Of a DNA stretch of 64,000 bases, positions 37,800 to 46,679 are shown one piece after another. A model generated the notes under the pieces. That model did no database searches and was not told where the DNA came from. It saw only the letters and a program-made list of their open reading frames with translations. Each line of letters starts with the position of its first letter. The first letter of the stretch is position 1. The stretch comes from Streptomyces sp. PR69 (GTDB lineage Bacteria > Actinomycetota > Actinomycetes > Streptomycetales > Streptomycetaceae): NCBI RefSeq assembly GCF_026420845.1, contig NZ_JAOWCB010000003.1:186001-250000 (forward strand), in the 5' to 3' direction. A program made the position numbers and the translations under genes.

Positions 37800-37978
37800 C
37801 GGCCCCCCTTGGGGCCGGCCCTGCGCACCAGCCGCCCCACGGCCCCGGCCGCCCGCCGTACCAGCTCGGGGTCCCAGACCAGGACCAGCGGGGTGTCGAG
37901 GAAGAGCGCCCTGAGGTGCAGACAGCGGCCGGGCGCACCGGTGCGGCGCTCGATGAGCCGCCGGTCGACGGCGGTCAT
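37796..37978 (-). CDS. Small uncharacterised protein (60 aa) in the PKS operon
   Basis: A 60-codon Arg-rich ORF (MTAVDRRLIERRTGAPGR...), predicted pI very high. One mildly hydrophobic stretch, LHLRALFLDTPLVLVW, is too short and too interrupted to be a clear membrane helix. I do not recognise it. The case for it being real is positional: its ATG overlaps the stop of the ACP gene by 4 nt, and its TGA overlaps the thioesterase start by 4 nt, continuing the unbroken chain of coupled genes. Confidence 0.6.
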   Translation of the reverse strand: MTAVDRRLIERRTGAPGRCLHLRALFLDTPLVLVWDPELVRRAAGAVGRLVRRAGPKGGR

Positions 37979-38229
37979 GCGCGCACCACCGCTTCGTGCA
38001 TCTGGCGGAAGGTGGCGGCCTCGATCAGCTCGGCCACCGGGACGCGCCGGCCGGTGACGCTCTCCATGACGGTGACCAGGCGCAGCAGATAGACGGAGTC
38101 CCATTCGGGGAAGTCGTCCAGGGGCCGGTCCAGGTCCTGCGGTGTGAGGGCCACTCCGAGCTCCTCCGTGACCAGGGCGCAGAACTCGGCGGCATCGGCC
38201 ACGCTGACGGTGTGCGCGTTCGGATTCAT
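37975..38229 (-). CDS. Acyl carrier protein for the FkbH-like enzyme
   Basis: An 84-residue stand-alone carrier protein with a phosphopantetheine site at Ser in PEWDSVYLLRLV (about residue 45) and a helix-rich, acidic fold. It follows the FkbH-like gene with a 4-nt overlap. In glycerate-using pathways (tetronates such as RK-682, agglomerin and abyssomicin) an ACP encoded beside FkbH receives the glyceryl unit made from 1,3-bisphosphoglycerate; I infer the same here. The PPTase encoded at 46893 would activate it. Confidence 0.88.
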   Translation of the reverse strand: MNPNAHTVSVADAAEFCALVTEELGVALTPQDLDRPLDDFPEWDSVYLLRLVTVMESVTGRRVPVAELIEAATFRQMHEAVVRA

Positions 38230-40247
38230 GTCTGTCGCTCCTGTTCGAGGTCGGCGTGGAGGCGGATGTGCGCGGGGGCGGGCGGGAGGGTGTGCAGGCC
38301 GTGCCGGAGGAGACCGGCGTCGCCGTCGCCGTGACCGGCGTCCTCGGGGGTGAAGCCGTGGTCGGCGTAGAAGCCGGCGAAGGCCGCGTTGCGCGGGGAG
38401 GGCAGATAGCGGGCGAGGACACTGCGGGCGCCGGTGGCGCGTGCGTGTTCGAGGACCGCGGTCAGACAGGCGCTCTCGATGCCGCGTGAGAACACCCGGC
38501 AGCTCAGCACATAGTTGTCGATCCGCAGGATGTCGCCGTCCCGGCACAGGAATATGACGCCGACGAGACCGTGGTCGCCGAAGCGGTCGCGGGCCCGTAC
38601 CGCGAGCACCCGGCAGCCGGGCCGGGCGCACAGGCGCTGGATGTCCTCTGTCCGCAGCCGCTCGGTGGCCAGATGGAACTGGTTGGTGCGCAGGGTGAGC
38701 TGGGAGACCCGGCTGAACTCCGCCGGAGTGGGCGGGCGGAGGGTGACCTCGATGCCGAGTCCGTCCAGATACTCCTGGTAGGAGGCGGTGTCCTCGCGCA
38801 GTTCGCGCCGCTTGGCCTCGGTGCGGTAGCGGGCGGTGCGCTCCCGGTCCTCCTCGGTGAGATCGGTGACGTCGAACCAGCCTTCGGCCAGGAGCGCGGC
38901 GGTGTGCAGGGCGGGTTCCCCGTCGACCGCGACGACGGCGACCTCGGGCAGCCGCTCCTGGACCAGACCGCGTTCGAAGGAGCTGTCGTCGACGAAGACG
39001 AAGCTGTCGAGTCCGAGGTTGGCGCTGTCGGCGATGTCCCGCAGATTGTCGTGTTTGGGCCGCCAGTTGGCGTTGATCTGGATGAAGTCGCTCTCGCGCA
39101 GCGGCATCGCGGGGTGCTCGCGCAGTGCTCTGAGCACGTTGTCCGTGTCGTTCTTGCTGCTGACGGCGAGGAGCACCCCTTGTGAGGAGAGCTGTTTGAG
39201 CGTCCGCTGGAACTCCGCGTACGCCTCGCCGCGCAGCCCGGAGCCGAGCTCGATGCCGTCGGGTCCGTCGTCGCCGAGGACGCCGCCCCACAGTGTGCCG
39301 TCGAGGTCCAGCACCAGGCATTTGCGGGTTCTGCCCAGCCGGGCCCGGACCAGATGCGCGGCTTCGCGGGCGTAGGCGGCGAGCAGCTGCTCGCCGAGCC
39401 GTGCTTTGGCGTAAACGGCGGTGCGCGGCTCGTACGCGGGGATGCCCTGGCTGATCAGCGGGTCGAGGTCGAGGGTGACCAGGCCGGGATGGCGCTGGGC
39501 GAGGGCGAGCAGACCGGCGTTGAACTCGCGCCACAGCGCGCCGAGGGCGGCCCTGGACCGCAGGTCGACGAGTTGGTGGGTGTGGTCGCGGAGCAGCGGC
39601 ACGGTGTTCAGGACCAGCGGTCCGCCGCCGTCTTCCTGGTGGGTGCGCACGGCTCTGCCGAGCAGTTCGAGCCGGGAGCGGACGGCGGATTCGACATCGG
39701 CGATGCGCCAGGGCGAGGGGACTTCCTCGAACACCGTGTGGGAGTCGAGGAGGCAGAGCGTGAGCCCGGGGATGTCGCGGTCGGCGTCCGGACCGGTCTG
39801 CCGTGGGCTGAGCAGATCGTGCAGACAGGAGCCGTACGGGGAGACGGCGGGGTCGAGGAGGATGCCGTGGCGGGCGAGCTGTGCGGTGAGCGGGGCGACG
39901 AGGGGTGCGACGGTCGACTGGCCGGTGATGCGGACGGCGATCCGCACAGTGGCGGGGTGGTGCCGCAGGACCTGGCTGCGGTCGAGGCGGGCCAGCAGCT
40001 GTCCGGCAGCGGTCAGTTGGCGATCGGGCAGTCGGGCGAGGAGGGTGCGGACGGTGTCGTACTCGGCTTCCAGCCGTCCCGCGGCGTAGGCGGCGCGCAG
40101 CGCGGCGAGGGCGTCCCCGTGCCCCCTGCCGCTCTCGCTGTCGCCGTCTGCGGTGGGACGCGGGGGCCCGGCGGCGGTGGGTTCGGCAGCGGACGCGGGC
40201 GGCGGATGGCTGTGCTCGGTCGTCGTCATATGCGCTCCAGGGGTCAT
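38226..40247 (-). CDS. FkbH-like HAD-superfamily glyceryl-ACP synthase
   Basis: A 673-residue enzyme with the FkbH signature LVLDLDGTLWGGVLGDDG (HAD motif I), VLLAVSSKND (motif II) and FVFVDDSSFERG (motif IV). The N-terminal part is the SGNH-like FkbH N-domain. The C-terminal third is GNAT-like (TNQFHLATERL, VLAVRARDRFGDHGLVGVIF, GFYADHGF). Such enzymes dephosphorylate 1,3-bisphosphoglycerate and load glycerate onto an ACP. The methoxymalonyl partners (FkbG, I, J, K) are absent, which argues for a glycerate-derived product. Two starts exist because of an 18-bp duplication: ATG 40247 overlaps the KSIII stop by 4 nt, and ATG 40229 has an identical upstream sequence. Confidence 0.9.
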   Translation of the reverse strand: MTPGAHMTTTEHSHPPPASAAEPTAAGPPRPTADGDSESGRGHGDALAALRAAYAAGRLEAEYDTVRTLLARLPDRQLTAAGQLLARLDRSQVLRHHPATVRIAVRITGQSTVAPLVAPLTAQLARHGILLDPAVSPYGSCLHDLLSPRQTGPDADRDIPGLTLCLLDSHTVFEEVPSPWRIADVESAVRSRLELLGRAVRTHQEDGGGPLVLNTVPLLRDHTHQLVDLRSRAALGALWREFNAGLLALAQRHPGLVTLDLDPLISQGIPAYEPRTAVYAKARLGEQLLAAYAREAAHLVRARLGRTRKCLVLDLDGTLWGGVLGDDGPDGIELGSGLRGEAYAEFQRTLKQLSSQGVLLAVSSKNDTDNVLRALREHPAMPLRESDFIQINANWRPKHDNLRDIADSANLGLDSFVFVDDSSFERGLVQERLPEVAVVAVDGEPALHTAALLAEGWFDVTDLTEEDRERTARYRTEAKRRELREDTASYQEYLDGLGIEVTLRPPTPAEFSRVSQLTLRTNQFHLATERLRTEDIQRLCARPGCRVLAVRARDRFGDHGLVGVIFLCRDGDILRIDNYVLSCRVFSRGIESACLTAVLEHARATGARSVLARYLPSPRNAAFAGFYADHGFTPEDAGHGDGDAGLLRHGLHTLPPAPAHIRLHADLEQERQT

Positions 40248-40260
40248 ATGCGCTCCAGGG
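40225..40260. repeat. Exact 18-bp tandem duplication carrying a start codon and its SD
   Basis: GTCATATGCGCTCCAGGG occurs at 40225-40242 and again, identically, at 40243-40260. On the minus strand each copy gives CCTGGAGCGCATATGAC, i.e. a GGAG ribosome site six bases before an ATG. Being 18 bp, the duplication is in frame and adds MTPGAH to the FkbH-like protein. The KSIII reading frame still ends normally in the first-read copy. Confidence 0.95.
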
Positions 40261-41266
40261 CAAGACCTGACTTGATCCATTTGCTGGACTCCACGGCGAC
40301 GGCGGCGACGCGGCCGGGCCCCCGCCACTGCTGGAGGAGTTCGGCGAGCTGGAGGAACGGCAGGGCGTTGCCGTTGTTGCCGACCGTGCCGACGACATTG
40401 ACGCGTACGGCGTCGGGGGCGGGCATGGCGGCGGAGATCCGCTCGCTCATCCGGGCGGACAGCTGCGGGGGCAGCAGATAGTCCAGCTGTTCGGCGCGCC
40501 AGCCGACGTCGTCGAGGAGCTCCCAGAACATCTGCCGGGCCAGCAGGGGCACGGCGGTCTCGATCGCCTTGTAGTCCTCAAAGACGGCGGTGCGGTCGCT
40601 GTGCCGGTCGCCGAGGCCGAACCAGTCGATGACCTGCCCGGGCTCTCTGCCCAGTCCCACCAGCCGGTTGAGGACCTGGCGGACGGCGAGGGACTCGCCG
40701 AGCGGCTCGGTGCTGAGCACCGCGGCCCCGGCGCCGTCGCCGAACAGCACATAGTTGACCAGTTCCGCGGAGCTGCGGGAGGCGGGGTCGTAGTCGGTCT
40801 CAAGGTGTTTGGCGCAGACGTCGCCGCCGATGACGAGCGCGGTGGCGCAGCGTCCCGCGAGGAGCAGGGTGCGGGCGACGTCAAGGGCCTGGAAAGCGCC
40901 GGCGCAGCCGGACTGGAGCTGGTAGGTGGGCACGTTGTCGATGGCGAGCCGGTCGGCGACCAGGTTCACGGTGGCGGGCATGAGCTGGTCGGGGGTGGCG
41001 GTGCCCATGACGACGCAGTCGATGTCGGCGGCCTCGAGTCCGGCCTGCGCCAGGGCCCGGTCGGCGGCCGCGGCGGCGATGTCGGCGAGGGTCTCGCGGA
41101 CTTGGCCGGTGGCCAGATCGACGGCGAAGTGGCGGGCGGTGTTCCCGATGAACATCTCGGCCCACTGCTCGTCGATGCCGACCAGCTTGGCGAGGGTCGC
41201 GTTGTCGACCGGGTCCCCCGGCAGGCAGGTGCCGACCGAGGCGAGGTGCACGGCGGGTGCGGTCAT
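40244..41266 (-). CDS. FabH-like ketoacyl synthase III (tetronate-type)
   Basis: A 340-residue thiolase-fold KSIII. The nucleophilic Cys is in YQLQSGCAGAFQALDVA (about residue 120) and the Asn-bearing loop is VVGTVGNNGNALPF. Where FabH has its His in HQAN, this protein reads LLPPQLSARM, so that His is not obvious. Beside an FkbH-like enzyme and a stand-alone ACP, KSIIIs of this kind join a 3-ketoacyl thioester to glyceryl-ACP in tetronate pathways (RkD, Agg3); I infer that role. Alternatively it could act as an acyltransferase like CerJ. It overlaps the PKS stop by 4 nt. Confidence 0.85.
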   Translation of the reverse strand: MTAPAVHLASVGTCLPGDPVDNATLAKLVGIDEQWAEMFIGNTARHFAVDLATGQVRETLADIAAAAADRALAQAGLEAADIDCVVMGTATPDQLMPATVNLVADRLAIDNVPTYQLQSGCAGAFQALDVARTLLLAGRCATALVIGGDVCAKHLETDYDPASRSSAELVNYVLFGDGAGAAVLSTEPLGESLAVRQVLNRLVGLGREPGQVIDWFGLGDRHSDRTAVFEDYKAIETAVPLLARQMFWELLDDVGWRAEQLDYLLPPQLSARMSERISAAMPAPDAVRVNVVGTVGNNGNALPFLQLAELLQQWRGPGRVAAVAVESSKWIKSGLALERI

Positions 41267-44200
41267 AAGGGGGTTCCTTCCGGGAGGGAGCCCCTGAGCC
41301 GTTCCGCGGGGCGGTCCGGGGCGTCGTCTGAGGCGTCGGGGTCCATGAGGAGGCGTTCGCTGAGGTAGTCGACGAGGTCGCCGAGCGTGCTGAGGCTGGC
41401 GAGCAGTTCCTCGACGGGCAGGCTGCCGAGCTGCGGCAGCTCCTTCTCGATGCGCGCCTTGAGCTCCATGACCTGGATGGAGTCAAACCCGAGGTCCTCG
41501 TGCAGCCGGGAGCCGAGGTGCACGGCGGCCGGTTCGTGCCCGCCGACGCGGCACACCAGCCGGTGCGTCAGTTCGCCGGCTGTCCGGGGGAGGTCGTCGG
41601 CCGTCGCCGGCGGGCACGACTCTCCGTGGTCCCGGCCGGGCGGGGCCGCGGCTGCCGCGTCCTGCGGGATGACGGGCGCGGACGCGGTCGGTTCGGGGGC
41701 GGTGCGCGGCTGCGCGGCGGAGCGCCAGGCACGGAAGGTGTCGTCGAAGAGGTACGGGGGGAGCCGGCGGGGCACCCGGTCCTCCGCCGCGTACAGCGTG
41801 TCCCAGCGGGGGCTGAGCCCGGCGCTCCACAGCTCGCCCAGAAGCTGGTGCGGCCGGCAGCGGGCGGCGTGCTCACCCGGGTGGGCGGCGTGGCAGCTCA
41901 CCGGGGCGCTGTCGGCCTCGTCGGCCTCGTCGGCGTCGTGGCGCAGCCGGGCCAGCAGCGGGGTGAGGACCGCGCGCGGCCCGATCTCCACGATGTGGGT
42001 GGGGCCCGCGGCCAGCAGTTCGGCCGCCGCATCGGCGAACCGCACCGGTGAGGTGATCTGCTGCGCCCAGTAGTCCGCGTCGAGCGGCTCGTCCGCGGCG
42101 CTGAGCCTGCCGTGGACGGTCGAGTAGAAGGGCAGTCCCGGCGTACGGGGGGCGACGTGCGCGCTCTCGCGCCGGAAGGCGTCGACGACGGGCAGCATCA
42201 GCGGGGAGTGGAAGGCGTGCGAGACGTCCAGGGGGCGGGCGGTGACGCCCCGCTCGGCCAGTGCGGCGCGCAGTGCGGCGAGTTCGGTGAGGTCTCCGGC
42301 GACGACGGTGCGGTCGGGGCCGTTGACGGCGGCCAGTCCGAGGCGGGGCCGTCCGTGGAGCAGCCGGCCGGCCTCGGCGGCGTCCAGGGGCAGGGCGAGC
42401 ATGCCGCCGCCGTCGGGCAGGGCGTCCATGAGCGCTCCGCGGCGGGCGACGAGCCGTGCGGCGTCGGCCGCGTCCAGCGCTCCAGCCGTACAGGCGGCCG
42501 CGAACTCGCCGATGCTGTGCCCGATCACGCAGGAGGGGGTGATCCCGGCGTCGGCCAGGGCGCCCGCCATGGCGTACTCGACGGCGAAGAGGGCCGGCTG
42601 GGCCAGTCCGGTGCGGCGGAAGTCCTCGTCGCCTTCGAGGATCGCGTCCCGCAGCGAGCGCCCGACATGGGGCTGGAGCAGTGCGTCGATCTCGTCGAGC
42701 AGCCGTGCGTACACGGGTGAGGCGGTGTACCAGCAGGCGGCCATGGCGGCGTGCTGGGCGCCCTGCCCGGTGAAGGCGAAGGCGACGGCGGGCGCGGCTG
42801 CCGTGCCCCGGTTCGGGTGCCCGCTCTCCGTCTCCGTCCGGCGGTGGCGTTCCGCTTCGGCACGCAGCTCTCTGACGAGTCCGGGCAGGTCGTGGGCGGC
42901 GACGGCGACGCGGTGCGGGAAGCGGGACTTGACCCGGTTGCTGGTCCAGCACAGCTGTGCGAGCCGGTCGGCGGGCTGGCGGGCCAGGGCATCGGCCTGC
43001 GCCAGCAGATTGGGCCGCAGCCGCTCGGGGGTGCGGGCGGAGAGGGTGAAGACTCCGGGGGCGCGGCCGGACGACCGGTGCGGGGCGCGGGGCGGAGAGG
43101 ACAGGACGGCGTGGGCGTTGGTGCCGCCCATGCCGAAGCTGCTGACCGCCGCGTGCACGGTGCCTGACGGCAGCCGCTGCGGTGCTTTGAGCAGCGCCAG
43201 CCGCCGTGCGGGCAGCTGGAGTCCGGGGTTCTCCTCGTCGGCGTACCGGCTGGGCGGCACGGTGCGGTGGTGCAGGGCGAGCACGGCCTTGATCAGCCCG
43301 GCGAGGCCGGCCGCTCCCTCGGCGTGCCCGAAGTTGCTCTTGACGGAGCCCAGCGCGATGCTGCCGCCTTCGCTGCGTTCCGCGGTGAGCTGGCCGAGGG
43401 CCTGGGCCTCGATCATGTCGCCGAGGAGCGTTCCGGTGCCGTGCGCCTCGATGAAGCGGATGTCGTCCGCGGTGACGCCGGCCGCCCGCCAGGCGTCCTC
43501 GATCAGCCGCTGCTGGGACCAGCGGCTGGGCGCGGTGATGCCGTTGCTGCGTCCGTCCTGGTTGACCCTGGTCTCGTTGAGCACCGCGTAGACCGGCTGG
43601 CGGTCGGCGAGGGCGTCGCCGAGGCGGCGCAGCAGCAGCACGGCGACGCCTTCGGCGCGGCCGATGCCGTCCGCGGCGGAGCTGAACGGCTTGCAGCGGC
43701 CGTCGGGGGCCGACAGTCCGGCCTGGGTGTAGAAGATGTTGATGGCCGGGGTCATGATCAGGTTGGTGCCGGCCGCGAGGGCGTAGTCGCATTCGCCGGA
43801 ACGCAGCGCGGTCAGGGCGAGGTGCACGGCGACGAGGGACGAGGAGCAGGCCGTGTCGACGGCGAGGCTGGGGCCCTTGAGGTCGAGGTGGTACGAGACC
43901 CGGTTGGCGCCCATGAAGTAGCCGTTGCCCGAGCCGTGGCGCGCGCTGATGTGCTCGTAGTCCGTCAGATGCAGACAGGCCCACTCGTTCGCCATGACGC
44001 CGGCGAAGACCCCGGTGGCGGTGGCGGCCAGCTCCGCGGGGGCGAGCGCGGCGTCCTCGATGGCGCGCCAGGAGCACTGGAGCAGCAGCCGCTGCTGGGG
44101 GTCCATGGCGGCCGCTTCGCGCGGGGAGATGCCGAAGAAGCCGGGGTCGAAGGCGTCGGGGTCGTCGATAAAGCCGCCGCGCAGGGTGTTGGCGCGGCCG

Positions 44201-44379
44201 GGCAGCGGGCCGTCGGCCGAGGGTGCGCGGTGGTAGCGGGCCGCGTCCCAGCGCATTGGCGGCACCCGGCCGGTGCCGTCTCTGCCCTGGATCAGCAGGT
44301 CCCAGAACTCCTTGGGGTCGCGGGCGCCGGGAAAGCGGCAGTCCAGCCCGACGACCGCGATCGGTTCGCGTGCCGTCAT
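41263..44379 (-). CDS. Single-module type I polyketide synthase, KS-AT-ACP
   Basis: A 1038-residue, non-reducing PKS module. KS: Cys in DTACSSSL (about 177), His in EAHGTGT and in SNFGHAEG. AT: GHSIGE and HAFHSP (the usual malonyl-CoA signature). C-terminal ACP: Ser in GFDSIQVMEL (about 963). There is no KR, DH, ER or thioesterase, so one round should give a 3-ketoacyl-ACP. No docking domain is obvious; the stand-alone ACP encoded immediately upstream, loaded by the FAAL, probably feeds the KS. ATG 44379 overlaps that ACP's stop and the 3' end overlaps the KSIII start, each by 4 nt. Confidence 0.95.
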   Translation of the reverse strand: MTAREPIAVVGLDCRFPGARDPKEFWDLLIQGRDGTGRVPPMRWDAARYHRAPSADGPLPGRANTLRGGFIDDPDAFDPGFFGISPREAAAMDPQQRLLLQCSWRAIEDAALAPAELAATATGVFAGVMANEWACLHLTDYEHISARHGSGNGYFMGANRVSYHLDLKGPSLAVDTACSSSLVAVHLALTALRSGECDYALAAGTNLIMTPAINIFYTQAGLSAPDGRCKPFSSAADGIGRAEGVAVLLLRRLGDALADRQPVYAVLNETRVNQDGRSNGITAPSRWSQQRLIEDAWRAAGVTADDIRFIEAHGTGTLLGDMIEAQALGQLTAERSEGGSIALGSVKSNFGHAEGAAGLAGLIKAVLALHHRTVPPSRYADEENPGLQLPARRLALLKAPQRLPSGTVHAAVSSFGMGGTNAHAVLSSPPRAPHRSSGRAPGVFTLSARTPERLRPNLLAQADALARQPADRLAQLCWTSNRVKSRFPHRVAVAAHDLPGLVRELRAEAERHRRTETESGHPNRGTAAAPAVAFAFTGQGAQHAAMAACWYTASPVYARLLDEIDALLQPHVGRSLRDAILEGDEDFRRTGLAQPALFAVEYAMAGALADAGITPSCVIGHSIGEFAAACTAGALDAADAARLVARRGALMDALPDGGGMLALPLDAAEAGRLLHGRPRLGLAAVNGPDRTVVAGDLTELAALRAALAERGVTARPLDVSHAFHSPLMLPVVDAFRRESAHVAPRTPGLPFYSTVHGRLSAADEPLDADYWAQQITSPVRFADAAAELLAAGPTHIVEIGPRAVLTPLLARLRHDADEADEADSAPVSCHAAHPGEHAARCRPHQLLGELWSAGLSPRWDTLYAAEDRVPRRLPPYLFDDTFRAWRSAAQPRTAPEPTASAPVIPQDAAAAAPPGRDHGESCPPATADDLPRTAGELTHRLVCRVGGHEPAAVHLGSRLHEDLGFDSIQVMELKARIEKELPQLGSLPVEELLASLSTLGDLVDYLSERLLMDPDASDDAPDRPAERLRGSLPEGTPL

Positions 44380-44744
44380 GATGCCGTCCCGGCGTCGCCG
44401 GCCGCGCCGCCGCCGAGCTGCTCCGCGAGATGGGCGCTGATCGCCCGGACCGTGGGGAAGTCGTAGACGATCGTCGGAGCGAGGGGCAGCAGCAGATGCT
44501 GCTCTATCTCTCCGCAGATGCTGAGCGCGGCGACCGAGTCGAGGCCGTAGTCCGCCAGCGGAGTGCCGGGGTCGACGTCCCGGGGTGAGCGGTGGAGGTG
44601 AAAGGCCACGCGCTCGGTGAGCCAGGCCTCGAGTTCCCGTGCGGTGCGGCCGGGCATGGCGAGGCCGGAGGCGGCGGTGCGGGATTCGTCGACGGCGAAG
44701 GCGTCGGCGGTGCTGTCGGTGACGGTGTCGGTGTCGGTGTGCAT
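44376..44744 (-). CDS. Acyl carrier protein paired with the FAAL
   Basis: A 122-residue protein: about 45 polar residues (TDTDTVTDS at the start) lead into a carrier domain with Ser in ADYGLDSVAALSICGEIE (about residue 76). ATG 44744 follows AGGGAAGGG. It lies between the FAAL (81 nt upstream) and the PKS (4-nt overlap), the usual place for the ACP that receives the acyl group from a FAAL and hands it to a KS. The N-terminal tail may be a docking segment. Confidence 0.9.
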   Translation of the reverse strand: MHTDTDTVTDSTADAFAVDESRTAASGLAMPGRTARELEAWLTERVAFHLHRSPRDVDPGTPLADYGLDSVAALSICGEIEQHLLLPLAPTIVYDFPTVRAISAHLAEQLGGGAAGDAGTAS

Positions 44745-44825
44745 GAGTGCCCTTCCCTGGATGGCGCCTGACATGGAGTCGGCAGGAATCGGCATGGAAT
44801 CCGGCAGGATTGCCGGCGTGGAGTC

Positions 44826-46679
44826 TCAGTGGCCGGGGGCGGCCAGCGGGGTCCCGGAGGCTGTGGAGTGCGCGGCCTGCCCCGCGTCGGACGCCGTCTG
44901 CCGCATATGTTCTGCGGCCAGCGCCGCGACGGCGGGCTCCAGGCTCTCGTGGAGGACGGGCAGATCGCCGGCGAGGAAGAGCTGCCGCATCAGCGTGCGC
45001 TGGGTCTTGCCGCTGGTGGTCTTGCGGATCGCTCCGGGGCGCACCAGCACCACACTGGCCCCGGACAGCTGGAACTCCCGGCTGAGCAGCGCCCGCACCG
45101 ACGCGGCGAGTGCGGGCAGCCCCGCCTCGTCAGCGTACTGGGGGCGCAGTTCCTGGACCACGACGACACCGGTCCGGCCGGTGTGCGGGTCGCCGACCGT
45201 GAACACCGCGCCGCCGCCGCGCCGGAAGGCGGGGCCCATCTCCTGGACGGCCAGTTCGAGGTCCTGGGGGTAGAGATTGCGGCCGCAGTGGATGAGCATC
45301 TCCTTGATGCGTCCGGTGACATAGAGCTGCCCGTCGTGGAGGGCGCCGACGTCGCCGGTGCGCAGATATCCGGCGCGGCCGTCCGCGGTCTCGGCGTGGA
45401 ACGTCTCGGCGGTCAGCTCGCGCCGGTTCCAGTACCCGGCGGCCGCCGAGGGGCCGCGCAGCCAGATCTCGCCGATGCGCCCGTCCGGCAGGACGTGCAG
45501 CGTCATGGGGTCCACGATCAGGACTTCGGTGTCCTGCGGGGTCCCGCAGGACACCAGGGTCCTGGCGGTGCGGCCGGGCTGCGGCTCGCGCAGTTCGTCC
45601 TGCTCCAGGGCGTGGGCGTCGACCGTCAGTTCGCCGGGCGGGCGCCCGGTGACTCCGCCCGCGACCAGCAGGGTGTTCTCGGCGAGGCCGTAGCTGGGCA
45701 CCAGGGCCTCCGGGCGCAGCCCGTGGGGGGAGAAACGTGCGATGAAGGCGCGCAGGGTGTCGGAGCGCACCGGCTCCGCGCCGTTGAGGGCGACGTGGAG
45801 GCTGGACAGGTCCAGCCCCGCGGACTGCTCCTCGGTGACGCGCCGGGTGCACAGCTCATAGCCGAAGTTGGGCGAGGCGGTGCCCTGGACGCGGTAGTCA
45901 TGGATCATGTGCAGCCAGCGGTGGGGCTGCTTGATGAAGGAGACGGGCGACATCTGGACGCTGGTGCCCGCCCGCCACAGCGGGTGCAGCGTCATCCCGA
46001 TGAGCCCCATGTCGTGGTAGAGGGGCAGCCAGCTTCCGGCGACGACGCCGGGCGGGATGGCCATGGCCCGGCCGATGGCCTGCTGGTTGGCGGCGAGATT
46101 GGCGTGGGTGACCATGACGCCCTTGGGCTCGCTGGTGGAGCCGGAGCTGTACTGGAGAAAGGCGACGTCCGTGTCCCGTACGCGCGGTGCGGTCCACATC
46201 TCGGCCACGGCCGGGTCCTCGCCGTCGCCCCGGACGGCCAGGCATGCCACATCGTGCTCTCCGGAGGCGGCCAGCCAGGCGGCGAGCGCCTGCCGGTGCT
46301 CGGGCAGCGTCAGCACGGCGCCTGCCGAGGCGTCGCGCAGAATGCCGCTGACCCTGGCGAGGCGTTCGCCGGGCTCGTCGGGCAGCGGGGCGGGGATGGC
46401 GGTGCGCCCGGCGTAGAAGCAGCCGAGGAAGGCGGTCATGAAGTCCAGGGTCGGCGGGAAGAGCAGCAGTACAGGGCGGTCGGCGCGTCCGGCGGTCGCC
46501 TCGCGCAGCCGGACGGCGACCGCCCTGGCCCGGCGGTCCAGTTCCGCGTAGCTGAGCCGCTCGGGCCGCATGCCGCGGCCGTCTTCGTGCAGATACACGA
46601 ACGCGGCCCGCTCGGGGCAGTGCTCCACGCCGGCGCGTATGGCGTCGGTCAACGTCCGGTGCTGGGGTGGCAGCGCCAC
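44826..46679 (-). CDS. Fatty acyl-AMP ligase (FAAL)
   Basis: A 617-residue adenylate-forming enzyme of the FAAL branch, which transfers acyl-AMP to an ACP rather than CoA. Motifs are the P-loop FLQYSSGSTSEPKGVMVTHANL, LPLYHDMGLIGMTLHPLW, SYGLAENTLLVAGG, YLRTGDVGALHDGQLYVTGRIKEMLIHCGRNLYPQDLE, and C-terminal IRKTTSGKTQRTLMR. The extra segment between motifs A5 and A7 (TVDAHALEQDELREPQPG...) fits the FAAL-specific insertion. I chose GTG 46679 (SD GAGAGGA) because upstream sequence is promoter-like. It starts the minus-strand operon and diverges from the PPTase gene. Fatty-acid length is unknown. Confidence 0.92.
   Translation of the reverse strand: MALPPQHRTLTDAIRAGVEHCPERAAFVYLHEDGRGMRPERLSYAELDRRARAVAVRLREATAGRADRPVLLLFPPTLDFMTAFLGCFYAGRTAIPAPLPDEPGERLARVSGILRDASAGAVLTLPEHRQALAAWLAASGEHDVACLAVRGDGEDPAVAEMWTAPRVRDTDVAFLQYSSGSTSEPKGVMVTHANLAANQQAIGRAMAIPPGVVAGSWLPLYHDMGLIGMTLHPLWRAGTSVQMSPVSFIKQPHRWLHMIHDYRVQGTASPNFGYELCTRRVTEEQSAGLDLSSLHVALNGAEPVRSDTLRAFIARFSPHGLRPEALVPSYGLAENTLLVAGGVTGRPPGELTVDAHALEQDELREPQPGRTARTLVSCGTPQDTEVLIVDPMTLHVLPDGRIGEIWLRGPSAAAGYWNRRELTAETFHAETADGRAGYLRTGDVGALHDGQLYVTGRIKEMLIHCGRNLYPQDLELAVQEMGPAFRRGGGAVFTVGDPHTGRTGVVVVQELRPQYADEAGLPALAASVRALLSREFQLSGASVVLVRPGAIRKTTSGKTQRTLMRQLFLAGDLPVLHESLEPAVAALAAEHMRQTASDAGQAAHSTASGTPLAAPGH

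Noticed and set aside
37975..40247. Methoxymalonyl-ACP pathway
   Set aside because: Only the FkbH-like enzyme and an ACP are present; the dehydrogenases and O-methyltransferase needed for methoxymalonate are missing, and a KSIII is present instead.
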